A program made the translations under genes and the position numbers. A stretch of DNA of 64,000 nt from Lutraria lutraria (taxonomy: Eukaryota > Mollusca > Bivalvia > Venerida > Mactridae). The DNA lies in assembly GCA_964023205.1 (NCBI GenBank), contig OZ026839.1:12926386-12990385 (forward strand), in the 5' to 3' direction. Positions 23,650-35,696 of this stretch are shown piece by piece. The notes beneath the pieces are model-generated. The model saw only the letters and a list, made by a program, of their open reading frames with translations, searched no databases and had not been told where the DNA came from. Every line of letters starts with the position of its first letter. Position 1 is the stretch's first letter.

Positions 23650-24603
23650 GATGAGTGTCTGTGTCGTTTCAAAATAGATTTTAAAAAATATTTATTGTTA
23701 AGAGTTTCTTTCACAATGGTCTGTTCATGGCTGTCAAATGTTAAAACTTTCCATAACATTCAACATAATTTGTCAGCTACTCTTATGTTCCTGAATCAGT
23801 CATTGTAATGTTCGGGTTCAGTCTGTAAATATCAAAATATTTTTTTATGAAACAGTACAAGAACAGTAAAGTTATTCAAATAGTGGGTAGCATGTGTGTG
23901 ATATGGTTTGCGTGTGTCCGTGCGTGCGCGAACAATTGTTCGTTTATTTGTAGTATTTCAACATTCTTGAACAGTGTATCTGCATTCTGTTCCAGTACTA
24001 ATATTGTTCTCTTAAAACAACGACCTACTTCTCCTCATAAATAACCCGACCGACTGTTGAGGACAAATAGTCCTAGAAATACTGCCTTCAACTAACTGGT
24101 CACAGAAAACATGTGTCGAGAACTGGATTCGAACTAAAGAACTGCATGAAATCCGTTTATCTCGCATGGACGGACTTTAATGTAACGTGGTTTAAATAAA
24201 TCATTACCCAGAAAAAGCTGGATCACATTATATATTCAAGATAATGAACTACCCATGTATAAGTATATATATTTATTTCCTCCAAACACGGAGAGCATAA
24301 TGTGTAGTGTGTCCTCAATTGTCACTTATCGGTTTTTGAGTTGTAAGACAAACATGCATTTGTATCTGACATAAGCTAACACGTAATGAAGTATATGTAA
24401 TTTGTCGATTTGTTAAAATCGATAATATGGGTATAGCCAGTCAGTCGTAACTTGATATAATATCATACGCAGAAAAACAGCGATATCTAGGCGACTTTTA
24501 GATTATGGTCGATTTTCATAATAAGTTTGTTTCATAATCAAATAACTAATAAAGTAAATATTTTGATAAAATAAAGTGGTCTAAGTATTGAGACAGTACT
24601 TTG
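23650..24603. other. 5' flank of B1, no gene seen
   Basis: This is colinear with the B2 upstream region (63385-63875) to about 24260, where block similarity ends. GT-rich simple sequence lies near 23890-23930. A GAGTTTCTTTCAC element near 23701-23713 resembles half of an interferon-type site but is not kept in B2. No ORF is supported. Confidence 0.5.
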
Positions 24604-25857
24604 TGAGGTTGCACTGTATTCAGTGTTTGTGAGGTTGTAATGTACTCAAAATATATGAGGTTGAACTGTATACAATATATGTGAAGTTGTACTGTACACA
24701 ATATATGTGAGGTTGTACTGTACACAATATATGTGAGGTTGTACTGTACACAATATATGTGAGGTTGTAATGTACCGATATATATGAGGTTGTATTGTAC
24801 ACAATATGTATGAGGTTGTATTGTACACAATATATGTGAGGTTGTAATGTACACACTATATGTGAGGTTGTACTGTACACAATATATGTGAGGTTGTACT
24901 GTACACAATATATGTTAGGTTGTACTGTACACAATATATGTGAGGTTGTATTGTACACAATATGTATGAGGTTGTATTGTACACAATATATGTGAGGTTG
25001 TAATGTACACAATATATGTGAGGTTGTACTGTACACAATATATGTGAGGCTGTACTGTACACAATATATGTGAGGTTGTATTGGACACAATATATGTGAG
25101 GTTGTACTGTACACAATATGTATGAGGTTGTCCTATACACAATGTGTATGAGGTTGTTCTATACACAATATGTATGAGGTTGTATTGTACACAATATGTA
25201 TGAGGTTGTCCTATACACAATGTGTATGAGGTTGTCCTATACACAATATGTATGAGGTTGTATTGTACACAATATATATAAGGTTGTACTGTACACAATA
25301 TATGTGAGGCTGTATTGTACACAATATATGTGAGGTTGTATTGGACACAATATATGTGAGGTTGTACTGTACACAATATATGTGAGGTTGTACTGTATGC
25401 AATATATGTGAGGTTGTACTGTACACAATATATGTGAAGTTGTACTGTACACAATATATGTGAGGTTGTATTGGACACAATATATGTGAGGTTGTATTGT
25501 ACACAATATGTATGAGGTTGTATTGTACACAGTATATGTGAGGCTGTACTGTACACAATATATGTGAGGTTGTACTGTACACAATATGTATGAGGTTGTC
25601 ATATACACAATGTAAGTGAGGTTGTTCTATACAATATGTAAGTGAGGTTGTAATGAAGACAATCTATATGAGGTTGTACTGTACACAATATATGTGAGGT
25701 TGTAATGTCAGATATATATGTGAGGTTGTAATGTACACAATATATGTGAGGTTGTAATGTACACAATATATGTGAGGTTGTAATGTACACAATATATGTG
25801 CGGTTGTACTGTACACAATATATGTGAGGTTGTAATGTACACAATATATGTGACGTT
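24604..25857. repeat. 26-bp minisatellite, about 48 copies
   Basis: The unit is TGTGAGGTTG TACTGTACAC AATATA (26 bp) in head-to-tail array. Variants (TATTGTACAC, CCTATACACAATGTG) are clustered, and a three-unit higher-order pattern occurs near 25128-25260. Because 26 is not a multiple of 3 and the unit has no minus-strand stop in any frame, all three minus frames stay open for up to about 210 codons. These are not genes. The array is not in the matching position of block 2 within this window. Confidence 0.95.
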
Positions 25858-26490
25858 CTCGGGGCACCAAGGCCGGTCAGGTTAGATATAAATGAACGCT
25901 TGAAAATTCGCGTAAAATTTGTTCATAAAAAAGACTATTAAACGAATATTTCACTTACCCACAATTCAATTGTACAATGATATTCAACTTCATACATGTA
26001 TGAATATTAAACAAAAGGGAGTACCTGTAACTGATATATTGCATTTGTCTAAACATGTCTGATGTTGATTAGATATTACATGATAAAGTTCTCGGTGTCA
26101 ACACGGTAGACTACTCTTGTAATTATAAAATCAATACCGCATAACTATCGACGGTCTATGGAGAATAGCATATTTCATAGACATTAATTTACTTTATGTA
26201 AAGAGTTTAGCCTTTTCTTAGACTTGCACAGAATATATTAAACTCTTTTGAACTTTTTTGTTTAGCCACTTATTAGAAATACAATAAAATAATAAATGAA
26301 AGAGTTTTACGACTAATTGGAAAATTGGAAGGAAGGGATGTAATCAATTAAATCAAACGATACTCAAATGCATTTATGTATCGCTGTTGTTTCCCTTGCT
26401 GATGGAAAATATGACTTTAATGATTTATAACTTCGATATCATTCAAGTTATGTTTAACCTACTCAGTATTTATTTCTGAGCGTGACATAA
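25858..26490. other. Unique AT-rich spacer
   Basis: No ORF, repeat or RNA gene is recognised here. Confidence 0.5.
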
Positions 26491-26755
26491 AGTTTGATGC
26501 CGTGAGTGTGTGACTAGCCTTGTAATCCTAGAGCTAGGGTGAAGCAAATGACTGGGTTAGTCTAAAGAGCATGTAGTTGTGGCGATTAATTACTTTAAAT
26601 AAAAAGGAAGGAAGAATTTAGCGACGTGGTATATTAGATTTATAATCTGGCTGGGATATATACACCAGCCCGACTAACTCAGATGGTAGAGCATCTGACT
26701 TGCAAGCAGGAGGTCGCGGGTTCGAGCTCCGCATCAGGTACATTATTTTCCTTCT
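26491..26755 (+). repeat. tRNA-derived SINE-like element
   Basis: A tRNA-like head at 26668-26740 has an A-box-like AACTCAGATGGTAGAGC and a B-box GGGTTCGAGCT. Its anticodon loop is CTTGCAA, which reads as UGC (alanine). The acceptor-stem pairing is imperfect, so a functional tRNA is unlikely. Preceding sequence (GCCGTGAGTGTGTGACTAGC, AAAAAGGAAGGAAGAA) and following ACATTATTTTCC recur with the two copies at 53760-54090, defining a dispersed family. Confidence 0.6.
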
Positions 26756-28529
26756 CCTATTACACATACAACTTCTCAATGAAGTCTATAATCTCATTGC
26801 CCAGCTTGAACACATGACGGCCTGATCCACATGGATGCGGCTCTGGGAACTTTGTAAGTACTTGTATATCATAGTTTTGTATCCGGATTTCATCTCACCT
26901 TGAGGCCAATGGAGACTTACTTGACATTTTCCACTTCTTTCATAAAGTTAACTTTAACTTCAGATAAATGGATTCCTGTCAGGACACCAATATACCATTC
27001 ATCTTCAAACATGACTGCTCTAATAAATACAATGTACTCTATTAGCCAGCTAACAAAACTATTTATATTTTATTAACTTCCGTTACATGTTGCATTTAAG
27101 GCAGTTGCGCAGATACATGCACAGAAACATACAATGTATATTGTCAGGAATACAATTACTTATGAACATGTAAAGTTATCTTACCAAATTATCAGATGTA
27201 TTTTTCTAGCATTCAGAAATCGATAGTATTTTACTTCCGTTACTACTGCATCATAGGATTTGTTTCATTTCTATATACAATGTATTATCTATTATAGTAT
27301 GCTGATGTTGACTACATAACTGTATGTACTATTTTAAAGCAGGACAAAGATACCATGATAGTCGATTACCCATAGTATCAAGCCAAATATTCTTTAATCA
27401 CATTTTTTAAACTTCCGTTACATTTCATTTTCTGTGTCCGAAAAAAGTAAAAAATAAGGCCCAAACATGTTGCTCATAACATAAATCAATATACATGTAT
27501 GTATAAAACTTTTGAAAATTTTGTCTAAATAACGAATCAATGGGTATGATATAAGCACCCACTCACTTTAAATTGATCTAAGCCAGTAACAAAAGAGACA
27601 TTGACTTAGCACCATAGCAATACTACTGATATTGTTACGGAGTATAACTGAAACGGAAGTTAAAAATATCGATGTTTTGGCCAGTTTTACAACGTACAGG
27701 TGACTTTTGCTGATTAGAGACTGAACTAAGAGCTTAGTTTAATCGGAAGCTGGAATAGCAGAATAACTGGAAAGTCAATGTAAAGCAGTCAGAGAAGTTA
27801 ATGAAAATTTTACAAATCCTGTATTGAAGCTGCATACTAGTTTGATCTGGAAATATTTTATCCTTAGCTGTATCAATTAGATATCAGTAGTAATTGTATA
27901 ACTATTAAATTAAAGCTTCTTTCACTTGAAATGGTATGAGACTGTACAAATTTAGACATTTAGACTTTTAAAAACCAGTCATGGAAGTTAATTTAAGTCA
28001 GGAGACAAGCTGGAATCAGTTTTTTTTAAATGCTATTTCATGTCAAAGAAAAATCACTGTAAATGAATCTTCGATGTCATAGTCAATGTTTCGTACTCAT
28101 TTTAATGAACAATTGTAAACAAGCCCTGCAGTGACCTCATATGTAGTCACACAAAAGCTGGCGATAGCTGACAATAGAACTTTAAGGCACATTCCGAGGC
28201 TAATATTGAGTGATATAACTTCAACTCGCTGTAAGCACAGAGTGAGCGCCGTGAAAACGCAGTACACGCAGTGGAAGCGCCACAAGAGTGCAGACAATCG
28301 GCAACAAGAACTCAACAGGAACGCTATAGAACACCATTTGAGCTCCGTTTGTCCTTTGTCGCTGTAAGAACGCTGTGACATCTCCATTTTCTCGAAAATA
28401 TCAGACTTTTTCTTGCGACCTCACGTCGCTGGAGAATACTAAAGAATGCCTTGCCAACGCAGTGATAACGCGGCCTTATGTGACAGGAGTTAAAGTGAAC
28501 AGGCCTAATTTGCGTAGAACAAGAAAAAC
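26756..28529. other. Spacer with recurrent ACTTCCGTTAC motif, no gene
   Basis: ACTTCCGTTAC-like words recur near 27075, 27234 and 27412, and inverted near 27652, at irregular spacing. The stretch 28200-28530 is less AT-rich with GC-containing simple words and could be an old element. No ORF is supported. Confidence 0.35.
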
Positions 28530-29560
28530 TACGACGAAACGTTTTATGTAGACGAATTACAAGAAGCATTGGTTTAAGTTTATTGTATGAAGTTGCTTTT
28601 TTCAGAAAGGATATTGACAATATATTTTATTTCTCCATTATGGAGAGTATAACATATTTACAAGTTATAAATAATACACATATACTGACAATCATGAGTA
28701 TTTGACAAATGAATAAATTCATGTATATAGTTCACAAGCACATGGTAATACCATACCCTACATCAATCAAATAGAATATACACTAATAGATACTTCTAAA
28801 TTCTAATAATCTGCTATGATACAACCACATTGAACTTCAAGTAGCAGAGCAATGCCTACATGACTTACTTACTTATCAACTATTAACAAAAAAGAGCGGA
28901 CGAACACTTTCAGTCAAACATGACAGGTAACGCGACGAATAGCCAGTCCAATGACTGACTAATCAAAATGTCCGATATCACCATTAGCCAATCAAATGGC
29001 CAGTTTTACCCAAACTAGACACAAACTAGACAAAATAGACACAATAAATATAAATTTGCAAACAACTAGAATAAACTCATGTATACCCATGACTAAAATT
29101 CGTCTAAAAAAACACTAGTGGTTTGCAGGAAATAATGCATGGATTAAATCTGATCATGTGTAGGCTGATCGTCCAGTAATAAATAATGTTGAAGCAGCGT
29201 TGAATCCCATATAAAATTAGTTCAAATCAATATTTTACCGTTGTATTTTTAATGCATAGACACATAATTGCTAAATATGGCACACATCGCAAAAATAAAC
29301 AAATAAACTATAAAAATGCACAATTCATGAACAATAAGAATATAAAATATTGACATGTACAGCGAGATAACAAGCAAGCGGTGCCAATGCTCATATGTTC
29401 ACCGCCTATCCACCTATTAAGTTTCATGTTGCTACCACTTATTGTTTTTGAGTTATGAGCTACGGGTTTTGCAAGACGCAGACGCCGGAGTGATCAGAAT
29501 TGCTCGACCTTTTCTTCAAAAACAGACGAGCTAAAATTATTTTCTATCTATCGAGACAAA
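28530..29560. repeat. Dispersed element, rearranged divergent copy
   Basis: This is similar to 18780-19740, but the half beginning GTATGAAGTTGCTTTTTTCA (28587) comes before the half containing CTAGTGGTTTGCAGG and GCTAAATATGGCACACATCG (29115-29300). The end reads TGCTCGACC..ACAGACGAGCTAAA, a decayed form of the 9-bp hairpin at 19699-19730. No coding capacity. Confidence 0.6.
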
Positions 29561-29739
29561 AATTCATGCTTAACATTAAAATGAATAAGCAGTAGTCTTG
29601 CACACGGCACTAAGACAGACAAGTAATTATGTAACTGGCAATCGTTTCTGTTGGACGTTGCTTAGTGCAATTACATGTATATACATTTTTATATAGCATA
29701 CTTTATTTACAGATCGGAAAATTATGGTGGCTGATTTAT

Positions 29740-30115
29740 GCCATGTCGTATTTTCGCTTTTTCGCCACAATAAAGCGAAAATGCGAAAATGCGAAAAAGC
29801 GAAAATACGACAAAGTCAACTTTGTCGTATCTTTGCATTGTTGCATTTCCGCATTGTCGTGGCGAAAAATCGAAAATACGACAGATGAAGGGCGACAATA
29901 CGACACCAAAGATGTGTCGTGTTTTCGGCTAACATCTGTCGTATCTTTGCCTTTTCGTGGCGAAAATGCAACAATGCGAAAAACACGACAAAGTCGACTT
30001 TTTCGCATTGTCGCATTGTTGCATTTTCGCATCTTTGCGTTCCGGTTACGCATGCGCAGGTAGTTTACATAAACCTTATACAAGTTGGTGCGCATGCGCT
30101 TGTACAACCGGAACG
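29740..30115. repeat. Foldback element made of GCGAAAATGCGAC words
   Basis: Dozens of GCGAAAATGCG, AAAATACGACA, TTTGTCGTATC and TTGCATTTTCGCAT words occur in both orientations. For example, AAAGTCAACTTTGTCGTAT and CGACAAAGTCGACTTT form palindromic centres, and GTTCCGGTTACGCATGCGC near 30040-30058 faces GCGCATGCGCTTGTAC..CCGGAACGC at 30090-30115. The self-complementarity keeps frames open on both strands, which should not be taken for genes. Confidence 0.75.
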
Positions 30116-30138
30116 CGAAAATGGACTATATTATATTA

Positions 30139-30599
30139 TAGGGCTGTGGCGAGTATCCGGCGAGTCCTCGGATAAGCACGAATCAAATTGAAAAATCGAG
30201 TATGAATAATCGTCATTACTAAGATTCGTGGTTCGCGATCTTGTTTTTTAACAAAATAAAAGTGCATTCTTTATTCTTAAAAATCCCTTTTCTCTGAATA
30301 GATATTGTCTCATCATGGACTACTTTGTTTGCCAAGATGTCCAATCGGTTCTTTAAAAATTGATGCTGGTAAATCAATTAACTGGAAGGGAGTACGTATA
30401 AATTTAAGCCATATAACAATTTGTACTGATTTAGATTACTTCATTATTCCTAAAAGAAATTCAATTTAGTTGTCTTCAGGGCTGCAAAGTTTTAGATGGG
30501 TTACTTGATAACAAAAGATTCGTGATTCGATTTGTGGATCGTAAGTGTTGAATCGTGGGTTGCATCGGATCGCCACAAACCCAACGATCCACAGCCCTA
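30139..30599. mobile_element. Small non-autonomous hAT-like element
   Basis: Terminal inverted repeats are TAGGGCTGTGG at 30139 and its complement CCACAGCCCTA ending at 30599. Subterminal GATTCGTGATTCG-type words are reminiscent of non-autonomous hAT elements. A clean 8-bp target duplication is not seen, so the copy is old or the ends are slightly misplaced. It has no transposase. Confidence 0.5.
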
Positions 30600-30984
30600 G
30601 TAGCAGGGTAAAGATTGTATCAACGCTTGTTATTCAATCTATCATTCGGAACATCTTTGTGCTTTATCAGTTAATTACATGTATAGGCATTGTAAATCCA
30701 AAGCACATTGTTCCAATATGAAATTACACAGTGCGTGTCAGTAATGCCTTAACTGAAATAGAAAGGTGGATATAGTAAAATCTAAATAAAACTGTCTTTG
30801 GGGCGAAGACAATCAGAATATTGAGGTGGTATATCTGTTCTGTTCTATTTATCTGTTAGCACGTTAAATTTAAATCAATGTGACATTGATCCAAACAAGA
30901 TTAATATTTGCAGCGTTTTATTTTTTTGTAATTCTCCATGGGTGTATACATGTTTGTCTCTCAACTATGTAACACAGGCCGATG

Positions 30985-31149
30985 TAACGGACCCGTGATG
31001 GTAAAATTGTAATTAATTCTACATAAAACACCATAATTCAGCCCAATTTTGTCTTAAATGAAAACAAAAATTGCCGCAAAATTCGACCCCCGTTGAACGG
31101 GGTCGAATTTTAGTCAATTTGTAAAAATTTTACCATCACATATCCGTTA
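30985..31149. mobile_element. 165-bp foldback MITE with nested perfect hairpin
   Basis: The outer arms TAACGGACCCGTGATGGTAA and its near complement (ending TATCCGTTA at 31149) pair over about 24 bp with three mismatches. Inside, AAAATTCGACCCC (31078-31090) pairs perfectly over 13 bp with 31099-31111 across an 8-base loop. No coding capacity. Confidence 0.65.
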
Positions 31150-31199
31150 CTTCTGCTTGTACTATGTAATACAAAACTATATTCACACTAAATATATAA

Positions 31200-31410
31200 C
31201 CTTGAATTTTCCCAGAAAACGGGCATTTGACATTGAACATTTAAATTTCAACATTCAACGACAGAAGCAACATTTAGCTGCTTTTGTGACATTTAACGGC
31301 AACGTTGCACCATTTAACGAAAGGCGGACAAACTAAATTTATAAAGTTGCAGCATTGCGACATTAAACGGCAAGGATGAAGATTTTTCGGAAGTTGCGAC
31401 ATTTCACGAC
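31200..31410. repeat. Imperfect GCGACATTTAACGGCA-type repeats
   Basis: About seven imperfect copies of a word like GTGACATTTAACGGCAACG or TTGCGACATTAAACGGCAA are dispersed over 200 bp. Origin is unclear. Confidence 0.4.
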
Positions 31411-32065
31411 AGTGATAACTTAGAATCACAGGCGTGATAAGTTAAATAAAATCATTGATTTTGCTTCTTCTCGCAATAAGATCCAGTACACATAGTTAAA
31501 AAAGATCAGTGTTTGCTCAACACATCTAGTGATCTTGATTTCGAACCTAGGCGCCAAGTATACTCTCTGTGACGATAAAGTTGAAGACATTATGTCAATG
31601 ACCATTCAACCATTCATGTCAAAAAGTTAGCAGTAGAAAGGAAGCTTAGCTTTTCTACATAAATTACATTTGTAAGCATTACTGGCCTCCGGATTATCAA
31701 TGAAATACCGTCAAACAAAAACTTTTTAATTTACAAATTTCAATAACACCTCCTAAAATGATAAAATACAAAAACAAACTCATGCATCGTTCACAGCAAA
31801 CCTATATATTTCATTAAGTAAAGCTCATTTAGTTACAGATTTGGTGTTAACAATTCTATATGGAACATGTATTAAAATGGTTAATAACCAAGATAGGCAT
31901 ATGGATGCAAAAATCATAATACCAATTCGAACTTCATAATCATTTCTCTTCCTTCTACGGTTTGTACTGCTATATAAGTTCCACAATTACTATTGAAGCT
32001 AGTCAGTCAGAATATATTTGTTTGCAAAAAAATAGCAAAACTTAGTAACATAATTATGATAACCC
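31411..32065. other. AT-rich spacer
   Basis: Near 31560-31600, CTCTGTGACGATAAAGTTGA resembles sequence at 11408-11428 (the unrecognised 153-codon frame). Otherwise nothing is recognised. Confidence 0.3.
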
Positions 32066-32262
32066 TTCGGGACCAATCGTTAGTTTACGTGATCAATCGT
32101 TTGATTACATGATCAATCGTTTGATTAAGTGGCCTATCGTTGGTTTACGTGACCAATCGTTCAACTACGTCACCAATCATTTGATTACTTGTTCAATCGT
32201 TTGATTACGTGATCAATCGTTAGCTTACGTGACCAATCGTTTGAATACGTGACCTTTGTTTG
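32066..32262. repeat. 21-bp tandem repeat, about nine copies
   Basis: Imperfect head-to-tail copies of GTGATCAATCGTTTGATTAC plus one base. It lies about 100 bases outside the Harbinger-like element that follows. No ORF. Confidence 0.75.
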
Positions 32263-32364
32263 GAACCGAACTTCCACGAATTTAATCGCGACGTTATTTG
32301 GTTTCTGTTGTAGTTTTAATAGCATTTTTTTTTGTCAAAAAGGAGAAAAAAATCAAATACCTAA

Positions 32365-34096
32365 GGGTAGTGTCACACTGAACTGCGACACCAGGAGAAC
32401 TGTTGGAGACACAAATTTGCGGCAAATTTTGCGAATTTTAGCGACAAAACTCGCTCGGGTTTCACGTCTTTAATCCCACGGCTTGAATGAGTATGTCGCC
32501 CGAATGTTACGCGAATATCGCACGCACTTCCCGCGAATATCTGCTGAAGTTCTCAAACATGTCACGAGAATATCACACGATAACTTTACGTCATCTGTTC
32601 GACATAATTGCGACTTTTTTGTGTTTGCAAAATTTGCGCAACATTCATTCGAAAATCGCACGACAATTATGAAAAGTAATTAAGAAATAAAAAATAAAAA
32701 TGCAACATACTCGAATTTCAGCAATTATTAAGCCGTTAGACGACGTCATTTGAGATGGATCAACTCTTGGTTGAAAACGACAATGCCGTGCTGAAGTCTA
32801 CAGTATGTCTTCTGTCAAAAAATCTACGACCAAAGCCAGAGAACGGAGAAAAAAGATCAAGAAACGGAGGAGTGTATGGGTGAGAGAATGACTTTTAATG
32901 AGATGCATGAGAAGTTATGAAAGACCTCAGAGAAAGTGATGAAAAGTCTTTCTTTCAAGAACTTTGTTAGGATTGACCCAGAGTTCTTAACAAATGGTGG
33001 AAGTTGTGTGCCATAGGCTTCAAGAGAAACCTTCAGAAAACCTCTATCCACTGGATTGAAGCCATCACGCTCAGTACCTTGCCATCGGGGATTCGTACAT
33101 GTCACTGTTCTATGGGTTTCCGGATGGCCCGTAACTATGTCACTATAGTTGAACGAGGCCAAATACGATCACTATCACGAAACAGCATTTAAATTTCTAA
33201 CAACAGAAGAGGGGTGGGAGGCACTGGGTTTCTCCGAGCAGCACCACTTGGAACTTCCATCATAGCTGTTGCAACATCGATGGTAGCTCTGCCGAAATCA
33301 GGCAGCGTGTATTATGTAAAACTACAAATGCTTCTTCTCCATTATCATGCTGGTTCCAGATCCGCCACGGCATATTCTGAGAAAGGTTTGGTGAGGGGGC
33401 TTGGGACAGGGAGAGATTTGTTTTTTTTTACATCGGCGTGGCATATTGAAAATTGCTGTCCCTCGAACAGATATCAGTTTTTACAATGAGCGCGAGTCGT
33501 TGGCGAAAACAATATATACTGATGTGTCACGTGGTCAAAACGACGTAATAGAAAACAAATTGCGACATAAATGCGATATTGCGAATAAAATGAGACATTC
33601 GCGCGTAACTCAACAAGCACAATTCTACAAATTATTATGTCGCAATTTAAACGCGGAATGTCGCAGATGCATTGAGATTTTTATTTAATTTATTGTCAAA
33701 TATATCGCAATTATTTCGCTCTTCGCGAGGTCATAGGACTGTCCGGTGCCCGGATCGTCGGAATTTCTTTCTTGTCTGAAATCAGTCGCATTTTAGTTTC
33801 ATAGGTCGCAATCAACTCACAAAGGTTCTCAAATTTCTCGCATGTCTAAATTCGCGGGAACTATATTGTGAACGGTTTGAGATGGGTTCGCGATCTCCGC
33901 GACGATTTGGGGAATATATTGAGAGAAATTTTGTCGCGCGATTTTTTTCAACATGTTGAAAATTCAAGAGACAAGAAAACGAGGGCCTGCGACTCATGCG
34001 AAGAAATTGAGAACTTTCGCGACAGTCTTGAAACTATCTCGCGAATGCCCTTCGCAATTGTGTCGCTTACAGTCGCATCCCAGTGTGACAGGGGTT
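32365..34096 (+). mobile_element. Decayed PIF/Harbinger-type DNA transposon
   Basis: The left end is GGGTAGTGTCACACTG (32365) and the right end CAGTGTGACAGGGGTT (to 34096). They are inverted, extend further to TGCGAC, and are each flanked by TAA, the usual 3-bp Harbinger target. Subterminal regions are rich in TCGCGAATATCGC-like words. The interior retains decayed transposase sequence. At about 1.7 kb it is shorter than a complete autonomous element, and it appears inactive. Confidence 0.65.
32820..33480 (+). pseudogene. Remnant of Harbinger DDE transposase
   Basis: Plus-strand pieces in changing frames match the order of PIF/Harbinger transposases. A basic RRSVWVRE-like start lies near 32860. 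Then comes YLAIGDSYMSLFYGF (33075-33119, the family's LATGDSY block), TTEEGWEALGF (about 33200), and a serine-glycine-x-x-YY stretch near 33300. Stops and frameshifts occur throughout, and the catalytic DDE residues cannot be followed. It cannot encode an active enzyme. Confidence 0.6.
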
Positions 34097-35696
34097 TAAG
34101 AAAACATTTTAGAAAATAATATACTTAGTATACGAATCGGGCAGCGTTGTGTCCCAAATACAAAATTAGATCGAAATAATTCTTCTGTCATTTTTGGACA
34201 AATTTTTAAGCAACCATGGCATTCATAATTGATCAAAGCACATATAAAAAAAACTATACTATACTATAATATCACACAAATCAATATTCCTAATACTACA
34301 ATTGAATTAATAATTAAATTAATAAGTAAAAATAACGTTACGTACAAACTTTTTAATAGACTCATTGAAAATCTTCCATATCTCGCTTCATTTCCATGTG
34401 AAAAAACTAAAGCCTCCCTCTTGGAAGGTTCGAATCAAATGGTATCACAGAACATACTAAAAGTACCAAAAATCATAACATGCAATGAAATATACATGTG
34501 CATATTCTAAATCATAGAAGACAATTAAAGTATAAAGAATCATAACATATGCAATACAGTATATATGTGCATATATATTCAAAATAAGTTCCAATTCCTC
34601 CGTGCACTCAAATAAATGTGTCATTCAAAATGAACAACTATACACAGCCAAAACAAACTAATTAATTTACATCAAAGAAAATGTTTAGATATTATGAAAT
34701 AATCATAACAAAATGAACTTGGAAATGAAAAAAAAACGTTGTGGACAACAAAGATGTTAATACTATCTGTATAAGGATATCAATAATTCAACGTAAATAC
34801 CCCTAAAACCGAAACGTTACAAAACAATATGTCAATTGCCTATAACTGTGTAATTGTTTTTATTTTCTTTCACCATTTCCTACGTTAAGATATCAAACAG
34901 CTAACAGAAAATATGACAATAAACAAAATTGCATTATTTATATTCCCCAATTAAAGTCCTTCAATAACTGTCGCATTGACATGGCTCTATTTTGAAAATG
35001 CGGTCCTACTGCATAACATTAACATATGCTTCTATTTTAAGTTACAACGATAACGGAGAAATCTTAAACAATATGATTCATAGGGGAGCTAGCACGTATA
35101 TAACAGTGATAGTGCGAAATGGCAACACGGACCAAAACACGTTTATCATATATATACATATGTATACATATACAAGGGTTACATGTAACTTCCAAAATGG
35201 CGGTTTCCACACCAAGTTGGTTTAACACAACATAACTTTTAAAATCACTAATTTCTCTAATAATTGGTGTCTACAGATAGCTAACATATTATACTACACA
35301 AAACCAATAAACAGTTAGTCGAATTCAAAACATTAAAGCAGATATTCAATCTTTTCCCACCGAAAAATCGTCAATTTTGTTTAGTCCAATGCCACCTCGA
35401 ACAAAATTGGCCTGAATTACCAAACTAAATACATATTGAAACACCAGAGACAGGAATGATAACTATCACTAAAATGCATTGATCCTGCGCAAAATACTAA
35501 TACAGAAATACATTTCCACTTTGCTACCCATTTACGATGCTGAGTGGTTCAGCCAATGAAACTGGTGTTGTCAAACAATTACAGGGATCATAATATTTGA
35601 ACGTTTCAGTCGATGCGACGAATTTGTTATTTGCACGTAAGTAGAAGATTCCTGGATTTGTCTTTTGCGCTGGATCGTGCATTTTAGTAATATTTA
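34097..35696. other. AT-rich spacer leading into A2 3' flank
   Basis: From about 34470 it resembles the P1 3' flank (11690 onward): CATTCAAAATGAA, ATAAGTTC and TACATGTGCATAT-type phrases in the same order. No ORF is supported. Confidence 0.4.

Larger units (their letters stand above)
1..24260. repeat. Segmental duplication block 1 (A1-P1-B1)
   Basis: Base 1 corresponds to base 37275, and colinear similarity runs on to about 24260 (matching about 63875). The block contains gene A1, pseudogene P1 and gene B1 in the same order and orientation as block 2. Similarity is about 98-99% near A1 and falls to roughly 85-90% around B1. Block-specific differences are a 1412-bp tandem duplication at 5345-8170 and the absence of four insertions found in block 2. 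The left edge lies outside the window. Boundaries were read by eye. Confidence 0.9.

Noticed and set aside
23701..23713. Interferon-type response element (GAGTTTCTTTCAC) upstream of B1
   Set aside because: The spacing does not fit the GAAANNGAAA consensus and the site is not kept upstream of B2 or the A genes.
24546..25870. Several long minus-strand frames rich in Tyr, Thr, Val and Cys within the minisatellite
   Set aside because: They are products of a stop-free 26-bp repeat open in all frames and have no non-repetitive coding sequence.
26668..26740. Functional tRNA-Ala gene
   Set aside because: Acceptor-stem mismatches and shared SINE-like flanks with two other copies make a tRNA-derived repeat more likely.
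29665..30191. Overlapping open frames of 90-132 codons on both strands
   Set aside because: They arise from the palindromic GCGAAAATGCG words. Both strands read alike, which is expected from self-complementary DNA rather than genes.
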